From: Flaveria trinervia
Taxonomy: Eukaryota > Streptophyta > Magnoliopsida > Asterales > Asteraceae
Length of the DNA: 64,000 nt
Direction of reading: 5' to 3'
NCBI GenBank assembly: GCA_025506515.1
Contig: CM046443.1
Location: 41,405,331 to 41,469,330 of the forward strand
The first letter of the stretch is position 1; each line of letters starts with the position of its first letter. The notes beneath the pieces are model-generated. The model saw nothing but the letters and a program-made list of their open reading frames with translations, was not told where the DNA came from and ran no database searches. The position numbers were made by a program, and so were the translations under genes. Positions 54,828 to 64,000 of this stretch are shown here, piece after piece.

Positions 54828-57800
54828 CTACTTCCCAAATATGAGTCTGTAAGACTCCCTTGTATAGGCCTCAGTGAAGGTTACTTGTTCCTCCATGGTA
54901 AGCTCTTTTGCTTCTCCTTCAAAGACTGATTCAGGCCTATAGTACTCAAATAGGTATTTGACCTGCTTCCCATTTTTTAGCTCCACAGTTGTTATGATTC
55001 TATAAGCAAATTCATCTGGGTGAATACCCTCTAAAAACAACTGGAGCTCATTCTTTCTAACTTCCTCAAGCCTCCTATATACTAACCCCTTTTTCACCAC
55101 TTTATTCTCCAACATCTTTTGTGGGGTCAGTTTAGCTTTATAGGCTTTCTTGAAGTCATCTAGGATCCCCTAAGGTGATACTACAAAGGCCAGAGAGATC
55201 ACTTCATCTACAATCTTCCTTACTTGGCTAATGTATCTCTGTGGAATATTTTTCTTTTGAATCCTATGAGACACCCTGGGATCAGGCCAAATCCTCACTC
55301 TCTCTTTTTGATATTTAAATGTGTGTGTTAGAGTGTATAACCTCTGAGCATGTTTCTTCATGTTGATGATTGAAGATGTGGTAGCATATGCTTTTTCAAC
55401 TCTTCTCAACAATTCCTCATCATGTTGTTGTGAAGCTCTTCTTCTTCTAGCTTCACTTTCACAATTGTCTCTGAGATTCAGGAGTAATTGTTGGAGAGTG
55501 ACGTATGGCCTTAGGCAACTGTATAACAGCTGAGATTGGCAGCCTATCTTCATCTTCATCATTATCTTCTTCTTCCTCTTCTAGCCTTAGTACCCTTCTC
55601 TTCCTCTTCTGGGGTACATCATCGACTATTGGTTTTGTGGGTAAGGGAGTTGGTTTAGTGGGTTGTGGTTGTGGTGGTTTTGATGTGGGAATGTTGATAG
55701 GCTGTTCTAGCATTTTAGATGTAAGTGAGGCTTTGGATTGTTTAACCAGTTCAGTCCTGCTCCCAGCACCAGCTTCATTCAAAGCTTCAATGACCAACCC
55801 TTTGGTGTATACTTCAGACGAACAGATCTTGGTGGTTACTGCCAAGATGCTGTCCCTGGACCATGACTTGATTTCAATCAATTATCTTCCAAGATATTTA
55901 GCTATAAACCTGATCCTGATTTCCAACATCTCCCTTTCCATCACACTATAAATGGACTATCTTGATTGTATCTCTTCTATTTCTAGCCTTCTGATCTCAG
56001 AATCTAATGTGGCTGTGTCATGACCATGTCTAAATAGCTGATCTATAATTGTATCCATTGATCTGCTATGAGCTTCATCAGCATCTTTAACAAGGTCTTC
56101 TAATGATTTCTATTCATCAGCTCCTGACTCAGCACTTTTCTTTCTTTTATATGTAATTAACTGCTCCGAGATTAGTTCTTTCTCAACCTCCTTTTCTTTC
56201 TCAGTCTGTTCTCTGTTTCAGCCTCTTTCTCAGCATCAACTCTCTTTCTTTTCTTGTCTTTCACTGCCTTTGACTGTGCAGTCTCCCCTTTTTGGTTGCA
56301 TTGGAATCAGGGGTTTGGAAGGCAGAAAGAGATTTATGAACAACATCATCAATAAGGGTTTGTATATTTGAGGGAATCCTCTCATCAATGGCTTTATGCA
56401 CTATATCAGTGATGATGGGAGTGATGAGAGGTAAGGAGTTTTGAAAGATAGCAACCATCTGCACAGAGGGGTTCTGTCCCTGAGAGATGGTGCCGAAAGC
56501 AGAGGCTGGTGGCTCAGTTATGTGGGTAGGCTTAGTGTTTGGTAAACTTTCAATTGAAGGTGCCATTTGTGGGGTTTGTGGGGTAGATGGTCTTTGATCC
56601 TGAGACATGTTGGCAAGCAACTCTTTGAGTCTACTCACCTCATTCTCGAGGATAGTATTGTGGGCTAGAACATTGTAGAAAAAGCCCAAGTCATCATCAT
56701 TCTGAGATGAATCACCTGACCTCCTGATTCAATCAGGATGTACATGCTCTGAGTGTAGATCAGTAGTAGCATGTGCCCCTTGTTCGTGGTACTGGGGACT
56801 TCCTGCCTCAGGACTATGTCCTTCATTGGCAGTTGCCTCTGGTGAGGTCTTATGCATAGTACCAACTTCATCCTGATCATTTGCTGAAGCAGGAAAAGTG
56901 GCAGCCTCACCAGAAGTTGAATCTCCTTTTCTACACTTGGAGATGGAACATGGTAACCCCTGTGCTGTGGGTTATAGAAGCACTTTGTTCCTCCCCCTCA
57001 ATGGTTGAGGCTATCCCAGGTTTGATTGGTATCTGGGGAGGGGGTGAGGAATGCAACTGAGTCAGCATCTTTGCAACTATTATGGTAGGACTTTGGGGGG
57101 TGGTTGCAATGGGAGATGGTGTGAAGGCAGTATGCACCTGGGGAGAGTGGTGCGTTTCAATAGCAACCTCCTCAAGTGAGGAAGGTTCTAGTTGTATAGG
57201 TGCCCGATAGGTGGTTGCTACAGGCTCCTGTTAAGAGGAAACCTGAGCGGTTGAGGGTGGGTGAGTACGTGTATCTACTGGGGGGTTATGACCAGTAGAT
57301 ATATCCTGCGTTTGTGTTGCAGGGGCATCCTCAGGGGACTCATTTCCCTGAGTAGCCTTTTTGGCTTTCTTGTGTTTGGGTTTGGTGGGGACTTTGGATT
57401 TGGAGGTGGTGGCTGTGGGTTCCAGCTGTGTGGGTTTTCGCAGTTTGGCAGCCTGTTTGAGTGACTGGTCTGAGTTGTGCCTGGAGTATACTTCAGGCAA
57501 TACAGCCATGGCAGGGATTCCAAGGCCAACAAGTCCCTTAGCTTTCAGCTGGTTCTCTATTATGGCCATTATGAACCGTGGATATAATATCCATCGGTTA
57601 GCAATAGGTTTGGAGGCCATATCCTTAAGTTCAAGAAATAATATTTCATAAAAATTTAAGTTTTGTTGCTCAAGGATAGAGAAAAATACCTGCTGCCACC
57701 TGGTAGACATTTGATCCCACGACGAAGTCTTAGGGGCTAGGCAGACATTTACCATATGAAAAATAAGGCGTTCGGCATCATGGAAATGCCTCTTTAAGAT

Positions 57801-58170
57801 GGTAGAAGCACTGAGGTTACCCTGATATCCATGTTGGGCAAAGGATAGATCAGTGATGCCCTTTGAATATCCAGCGGGGAAGGTGGCATCATCCAGGTGT
57901 AGTATTTGGCGAAGGATTGCCGGAGTGATGACCACCTTCCGGGAGTTGACGAACGACTGGAGAGACTCAGTGGCATTCTCCCCAGTGGTAAGGGTGACGT
58001 TTGTCCAGAACTGTGTTAGGGATTGGCATAAATGGTAGGATTGATAAGGAAGGCCGTTTTGTATGAGAATGGACCATGAGATCAATAGCAGTATCAAACT
58101 TCGTCTAGAAAGGTGATTTGGTAAGGTAGGTAACACAGTTGTGTCGTGGTTTAAGCTGCATGTTCGCCAT
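54828..58170 (-). pseudogene. Sirevirus aORF (third ORF), C, best copy
   Basis: ATG at 58170 (MANMQLKPRHN). After a stop and frame change near 58105, a 290-codon open stretch to 57231 holds the conserved core: LRQILHLDDATFPAGY, ILKRHFHDAERLIFHMVNV, SSWDQMSTRWQQVFFSIL, NFYEILFLELKDM, then ILYPRFIMAIIENQL. A Pro/Lys/Thr-rich linker follows (57440-57250), then a Ser/Pro part (57140-56260), a Lys/Glu-rich region full of stops (56240-55890), and a C-terminal domain: 55881-55459, 55562-55170, ending 54828 with HPDEFAYR and TTVELKNGKQVKY. No signal peptide or transmembrane helix. Compared with A the core order (K.S.WD...FN...YPRF) is kept, so the ORF is old and shared between lineages. Confidence 0.75.
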
Positions 58171-58289
58171 TGATGTGAGAGAAGGTTTGGAGTTTTTAAA
58201 CGTTAGGTTTGAGATGATGAAGCTCTGTAGGATTACGTATTTATAGGATAAGGATTATGAAGCAACTGAAGGGTTGGTGTTAGTCATCA

Positions 58290-58910
58290 GTAGTTTTAAA
58301 CGATTGATGACGTGATATTAACCTTCAGAGGTTGAAACAACTCAAGTCTTGGTTTTAGAGATCAGTAGTTATAAAACTACAGAAAAACCATTGTTTTGGC
58401 TTCAGATGTTGGAAACAACTGAGAACTTGGTGTTAGTCATCAGTAGTTATGAAACTACTGAAGACATGGTTTTGTCATCAGTTGTTGTAAACAGCTGACG
58501 ACCTGGTGTTAGTAATCAGTAGTTATGAAACTACTGAGGACATGGTTTTGTCATCAGTTGTTGTAAACAGCTGACGACCTGGTGTTAGTCATCAGTAGTT
58601 TTGAAACTACTGAAGATATGGTTTTGTCATCAGTTGTTTAAGATGAAACAGCAGTTTTAGAAACAATTGAAGAGAAAATTCCCATCAGTAGTTTTCGTCA
58701 ATTCTTAGCTTTTCAGTTGTTTCATAATGTCCTCAATACTTACTCATCAGACGTTTTGGCTGTTTTTCAGTTGTTTCATAGGACAACAGTACTGATCTGT
58801 GTTACTAACATCAGTAGTTACAACTGCATCAGTAGTTTGTAACAGAATCAGTACTTATTTGTGACGTTTACTAATGATCATCAGTACTTGTTACTGAGAT
58901 CATCAGTAGT
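58290..58910 (-). repeat. 76-bp hairpin repeats (C)
   Basis: Units start with CAGTAGTTATGAAACTACTG at 58441, 58517 and 58593 (the last with TTTTG), each followed by CAGTTGTTGTAAACAGCTGA. The period is exactly 76 bp. Looser copies lie on both sides. Same array as in B, on the opposite strand. Confidence 0.88.
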
Positions 58911-58942
58911 TGTCACTTATTCTAGCTGTAGCATACCAAGCC

Positions 58943-60400
58943 TTAACACAAGGTTTTGGAAAGTTGAACTACCAAAGGCTTAGTAAAAATGTCTGCAAGC
59001 TCATCAGCACTAGGCACAAACTTTGGATCAATCAGACCTTTTTCAAAATAGTCCCTAATAAAATGATGTCTGATCTCTATATGTTTGGTCCTAGAGTGCT
59101 GCACAGGATTCTTGACAATGCAAAGAGCTGAAGCATTGTCCATTAATAATGGAGTCTTAGTCTCTGTAATGCCATAATCCAAAAGTTGGTTCTGAAGCCA
59201 GAGTACCTGAGAAGTACAGCTTGCAGCAACAATGTATTCTGCTTCAGCAGTGGATATAGCAATAGATGTTTGTTTCTTGCTCTACCAAGAAATCAAACAG
59301 TTTCCTAGGAATTGACAGCCACCAGAAGTTGACTTTCTAGTTAACTTACACCCTACATAGTCACTATCAGAAAAAGCAACCAATTTGCAAGAGTGTCCAG
59401 TGGAATACCATAAACCTAAAGATTATGTACCTTGCAGATATCTAAAGATCCTCTTGACTGCAATCAAATGAGACTCTTTAGGAGCAGCCTGGAATCTAGC
59501 ACAAACACAAGTTGCAAACATGATATCTGGTCTGAAGCTGTTAAATACATCAAGGACCCAATCATACATCTGTAAAGTGTTTTATCAACAGCTATACCTT
59601 TCTGATCTGCATCCAGTTGTGTGGTGTTGCACATGGGAGTAGAACAGGGCTTACAATTTTGTAAATCAAACTTATTCAAAAGATCTTTTGTATATTTAGA
59701 CTGATGAATGAAAGTCCTATCAGCCTTTTGTTTGATTTTCAACCCTAGAAAGAACTGTAATTCTCCCATTGCACTCATTTCAAACTCTTTTTTCATTAAA
59801 TTGGTAAAGTCATCACACAACTGGGGATTAGAGGATGCAAAAATAATATCATCAACATAATTTGAACAAGTAGCTTATGCTGATCCACCTTCTGAATGAA
59901 CAAAGTTTTATCTATGGAGCCTCTAGTGAAATTATTTTGAAGAAGAAAATTTGATAATGTCTCATACCAGGCTCTAGGAGCTTGTTTCAACCCATAAAGA
60001 GCCTTATCAAGCTTGAATACCCAATCTGGATGTTTATTATCCTCAAAACCTGGTGGTTGACACACATAAACCTCTTCTTTTCTTTTACCATATAAAAATG
60101 CACTTTTAACATCCATTTGAAATCTTTTAAGATTGTGGAATGCAGCATAGGCTAAGAACAATCTAATTGCCCCAGTCTGGTGACAGGAGCAAAGGTTTCA
60201 TCATAATCAATACCTTCTTCCTGTGCAAACCCCTGAACAACCAGTCTGGCCTTGTTCTTAACAATAAGCCCATTTTCATCTGTTTTTATTCCTAAACACC
60301 CATTTAGTGCCTATTGCGCACTTACCTGGGGGTAGAGAAACCAGTTCCCACACCTGCTGTATGTTGAACTGATGTAGCTCAAGCTGCATGGCTTCACCCA
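58943..60400 (-). pseudogene. RT-RH: copia RT-RNase H (C)
   Basis: RT: GTKWVF-type start near 60320 broken by frame changes; open from 60161: LAYAAFHNLKRFQMDVKSAFLYG, PPGFEDNKHPDWVFKLDKALYGLKQ split by no stop. A one-base deletion just before YVDD (59848-59859) throws the frame there. EMSAMGELQFFLGLKIKQ is open again (59820-59464). RNase H follows with a stop in the SWQSKKQ motif (near 59282) and ends ADELADIFTKPL at 58943-58990. Overall better preserved than B. Confidence 0.87.
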
Positions 60401-60934
60401 TCCATTATCTCTCAAAGCAACATGATAGTTCTTTGGCTCTAGCTGACTGATGAAGAGAGCATAGAAGCAGAAGTTAGACAATTGACTTCTGGTTGAGACA
60501 CCAGCATTGATATCACCAATGATTTGAGACATGGGGTGATTCTTCAGCTCTTGGTACATTATGAGATCAGTGCAAGTGTTTGTATCAGGCTCAGCAGCAG
60601 CAGATGTTGATCCAGATTCTTGTAACCAAGTATTAGATGGCAAGTCAAATGATGTAGAGGAATCAGAAATCTCATCAGCATTTGTTGTGGATGGAACTAC
60701 TGAAGCTATAGGAACATCAAGTTTAGTAGACATAGGTAGTTGGTCACTAAACTGGAAAAGGTGAGTACTGATATCATCATCATCTTCAGTATCACCAGGT
60801 GGAAGACTGTTGACAGGAGCAACAGCTGAAGCCTGGTAAGGAACATATTGCAGTATATCCAAATCAAATAACTACATAGGATTTTGTGGAATCTTATCCT
60901 TTGGGGATTCATTAAACTTCACATGTAGAGTCTC

Positions 60935-61800
60935 TTCAACTATCTTTGTTATGCAGTTGAAGACTCTGTATGCCTTGCAAGTAGATGAATAACCAACAAA
61001 ATACCCTGCATCCACCTTAGGATCAAATTTGTGGATTGATCCTTTGTGTTAAGAATAAAACAAGGACACCCAAAGGCTCTGAAAAATGAAACCAAAGGAG
61101 CCAATGATGTAGAACTTCATATGGAGTCTTCATCAACCTCTGATTTACTAAGGCTCTATTCTGCACATAGCAAGCTGTGTTAACAGCTTCAGCCCAAAAG
61201 GTCAGTGGCAAACCAGAGTCGCCAACATGGACCTTGCAGCTTCAATTAAGGTCTTGTTCTTTCTCTTAACTACTCCATTTTGTAGGAGTCCGTGGGATGC
61301 TAAACTGCCTCTTGATTCCCTTTAAGAGATAAAAATCATCAAGTGTATGTTTTCTGAATTCTGTTCCATTATCACTTCTGATACACTTGACAGATAGGGA
61401 ATACTACTTCTCAACATACAACACAAAGTTTATAATCATCTGAGCAGCCACATGCTTTGAATGCAAGAAGAAAGTCCATACAAATCTGGAGTAATCATCC
61501 ACAATTACCAGACATTATTTCTTCTTTGCCATACTCATTACTCTCATAGGACCAAAGATATCAATGTGTAGTAATTGCAATCAAGCAATGGACTTAGGTT
61601 CTTCAATAGGAGGGAAAGAAACTTTGTGTTGTTTTCCTTTCAAACAAGCAGTGCAGTTGTTTTCACATCTGAACTCCTTCATAGGCAATCCCTTTACTAA
61701 ACCATGATGTATCAGCTGATTCAAGTTTTTAAGATTCACATGACCCAGCCTTCTATGCCATAGAATAGATTCTTGAGGAGAAGCCTTGGAGAATAGGCAA
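60935..61800 (-). pseudogene. INT: copia integrase (C)
   Basis: HHCC intact: ILWHRRLGHVNLKNLNQ (near 61765) and CTACLKGKQHKV (near 61640). A stop at about 61580 precedes the core, where the first Asp lies in HIDIFGPMRVM. Further down are KCIRSDNGTEFRK (near 61380) and a frameshift at the conserved Glu region (about 61280). GLPLTFWAEAVNTACYVQ is open (61211-61023). Then stops to about 60935. The Ser/Asp-rich linker to RT is 60862-60400. Confidence 0.82.
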
Positions 61801-61959
61801 GGATGGCCTTTGAGATCTATTTTCTTGGAAAGATCTAAGGCATACACTCTTCTTGTACTGTTGGCCCTCAGGAGAGTGTGATCATCCAACACCTTATCAA
61901 TCAAACTCAGAACTTTAGATGACAGAATCCTGCAATTCTGACTGGTGAAAAGAGCAACA

Positions 61960-62215
61960 TGGCCTTTATCATACATTTAACTGACACTCAAGAGATTGTA
62001 CTTGAGATTCTCCACATGGTTAACATCATCAAACCTTATTTCCCCATTGGAAACAAAGCCTTTGCCAATGATGTAACCCTTAGCATCATTGCCAAAAGAA
62101 ACAAACCCCTTCTTTCCTTGAGAGTAATCATGAAGAAGGAGCTGTTCCCTGTCATATGCATAGATCCTCCACTGTCTACATACCAAATGCTACTATGGCA
62201 TGCTGAAGAACCCTG
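61960..62215 (-). pseudogene. PR: copia protease (C)
   Basis: SSIWYVDSGGSMHMTGNSS with catalytic DSG near 62176-62168. A one-base shift then moves LLLHDYSQGKKGFVSFGND to the next frame, which continues to NLKYNLLSVS and a TAA at 61977. The DSG site is intact. Confidence 0.82.
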
Positions 62216-62228
62216 CAATCATAATAAA

Positions 62229-64000
62229 TTAGTTAGTTTTTGAGACCCGAACCTTTTTGGTTTTGGGTCTGTTCACATCAACAGATGGTAAACTAACAGA
62301 TTTGCTACGAAGAACAGCCTGAGGGGATGGAGATGGTGAGGAAGAAGAATCCTTTGGCATGGATTTTCTTCTTTGTGATTTCAGCACAGGAGCATCTAAT
62401 TGGTTAACTCTCCCCAATAGATGTTGAACCATCATAACAAGTTGTGTCTGATTTTGTGATAAAGCCTTCAGCTCATCAGACACATTAGTGCTTGAAAGTG
62501 ATGGATTCCTGTGTTGTACCATCTTCCTTTGAGCAACCTCAGCTGTTGCTTGATTAACCCCTTCCTTTTTGGATTTCTTTTTGGATTTAGGGGTTACAGG
62601 TTTTGATTTGCTCGTACAAACTTGGTTTCAAACTCAGTTTGCATTTTATCCATTTTCTTTTTAATGTTCTCATTGTGTTTGAGTTCGGAGCCCTTTTTAT
62701 ACCAGCAAATCATCAGTAAGATGATTGAATAAGCCACATATTTCACATGGCTTTTTCTTCATCTTAAGTTGATCATCTGCTGAAGAAGATGAAACTACTG
62801 AAGACTTATTCTTCAGCAGTTTGCGATTAGTACTAACATTTTTCTTCCTTGCAATACATGCTTTCTTGATATTTTCTTCAGTAGTTTTCCCACCCTTTCT
62901 ACTGATAGTTTTATTCCCTATAGTACATGCAGTAATTTGGGTTTGTTCTCCAGGTGTTATTACTTGCTCTTTAGTACTTTTAGTACTTTGTGAAATACCA
63001 CCTGGAGTGATCAACTTTTTGATCATGTGAGTGTCAGCATTTGAACCATCAACATCAGCTGATAGGTTTTGAGAGGAATTAATGCTGGCATCAACCTCTG
63101 ATGGTGTTGTATCAGATAGTAGATCACATGATGAAAAGGATTGGTTATTGCTTTCTCCATCAGATTCTACCTCTGCTCTGGGAGTAAAATCTGTAGGAGG
63201 AGCAGTGTGATTATAACCAATGCCAAACTTCACATTGGAAGTAGACTGCTTACTGAGAAGCATTTCAAAACCCTTGCAGGAATGTACCCATCGATCACAC
63301 TCTACCTGGTAGCTGCAAGTGTTTCTTTGAGGTCTCTGTATTTCTCTAGAAGTACCTCTTCCCTAGCCTTATTATCAGTGATTTTGCATTTAAGTTTGTA
63401 AATCTCATCATTCTTATCATTAAGCACACACTCAAATTCAGCTTTTCTTTTGGATAATATTTGTTCTAGCTCAATGTTCTTGTTAATTAAAGCTACATTA
63501 GCTTCTCTAATAGATGCAAATGCGGCTATGCATGTTTCAGAACATAACTTGGCTTTGGCCTCAGAGGATACCTGTGATACCTGTGGTGAGGAAGCATTAG
63601 AGGATGAAGTATCAACAGACTCCAGAGCCATAAGAGCAAGATTTCCAAAAGGATTGTCACCGCCATGTTGACCAGCACCAGAAAATAGTTGTTCATGATC
63701 CGACATATCATCTGGCAAACTGCTCCAGTCAACAACTCCTGGGGTGAAAAAGCTATGTTGAGGAGGTTGAGATTGTTGATGAGATTGGGAAAGTTGAGGC
63801 TCAGGAAGAGCAGGTGGTTGTTGAGCAATGGGTACTTGAACTTGACTGGTTTGTGGCATGTAACGGCAGGGATATGAATATGGCATTGGACCCTGAGGGA
63901 CAAAATATGTAGGAGAGAGAGGTTGTGATTGATGACCAGAACTAGCAGGATGTTGCCCTCTGTTTTGTTGAATATTACTTGGAAAAGTAACACAGGGTGC
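62229..64000 (-). pseudogene. gag: Sirevirus gag (C), C-terminal part
   Basis: The N-terminal capsid is outside the window. A frame change near 63890-63900 is followed by a long open stretch (63886-63302) with the Gln/Pro-rich linker, FFTPGVVDWSSLPDD, and a coiled coil INKNIELEQILSKRKAEFE. From 63263 it continues to zinc knuckle 2, CEICGLFNHLTDD, near 62740-62705, where a frame break removes the last ligand. The tail (62522-62229) is Ser/Lys-rich. Same layout as B, fewer stops. Confidence 0.85.

Larger units (their letters stand above)
53848..64000 (-). mobile_element. Sirevirus C, Ty1/copia, runs off right edge
   Basis: Minus-strand element of the B/E0 family: 3' LTR (53848-54608), polypurine tract, aORF, hairpin array, RNase H-RT, integrase, protease, gag up to the window edge. 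Same order and strong similarity to B. The gag N-terminus, PBS and 5' LTR lie outside the window. Confidence 0.92.

Noticed and set aside
54828..58170. True retroviral-type envelope gene
   Set aside because: No signal peptide, transmembrane helix or Cys-rich ectodomain is seen; described as aORF of unknown function.

Overview
The window is plant nuclear DNA made almost entirely of nested, decayed LTR retrotransposons. I see no intact host gene, rRNA or CRISPR. The Ty1/copia elements carry a third reading frame (aORF) after pol, extra polypurine tracts and noncoding palindrome arrays, which are Sirevirus traits. The Ty3/gypsy pieces have plant-type gag/protease/RT. The aORF type (a 'YPRF' core followed by acidic and coiled-coil segments) resembles proteins I recall from Asteraceae genomes, so a composite-family eudicot is my best guess (inference, about 0.6).

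Layout, left to right. 1-1281: gypsy gag-protease (G1, +). 1282-2656: minus-strand Sirevirus 3' end with its LTR (E0), inserted in G1. 2657-14496: 5'-truncated plus-strand Sirevirus (A) with gag, pol, a long noncoding block, aORF and a 3' LTR. 14497-15709: end of a gypsy LTR. 15710-17266: a second gypsy LTR with a minisatellite and a 122-bp tandem repeat. 17267-19656: gag, protease and the start of RT of gypsy G2. 19657-19705: copied filler DNA. 19706-31347: Sirevirus B (+), inserted in the G2 RT. 31348-32638: the rest of G2 RT, RNase H and the integrase N-terminus. 32639-35570: minus-strand gypsy G3 (RT to PBS), followed by its LTR from 35571. 36340-38050: AT-rich DNA, a tRNA-like Pol III promoter remnant and a palindrome cluster. 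38051-49940: Sirevirus D (+) with 3' LTR. 49950-51502: decayed intron-bearing gene fragment (DUF1985/Ulp1-family-like, -). 51585 to about 53513: gypsy LTR (-). 53514-53847: piece of a D-type LTR (-). 53848-64000: Sirevirus C (-), same family as B and E0, running off the right edge.

A complete element of this kind would work as follows. The LTR supplies promoter and polyadenylation signals, and initiator tRNA-Met primes at the PBS. Gag packages RNA, pol matures, copies and integrates it, and the polypurine tract primes plus-strand synthesis. Here nearly every reading frame has stops or frameshifts, so none of these copies looks autonomous. The most interesting material is noncoding. Each Sirevirus lineage carries its own array of short hairpins between pol and the aORF, and arm differences between repeats are often matched on both arms. 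Other notable signals are a templated-filler deletion scar at 19657-19705, a 57-bp triplication that makes three zinc knuckles in the A gag, and LTR promoters with conserved ACGT-core palindromes. Boundaries and family calls come from reading the sequence by eye; no alignment or database search was run.
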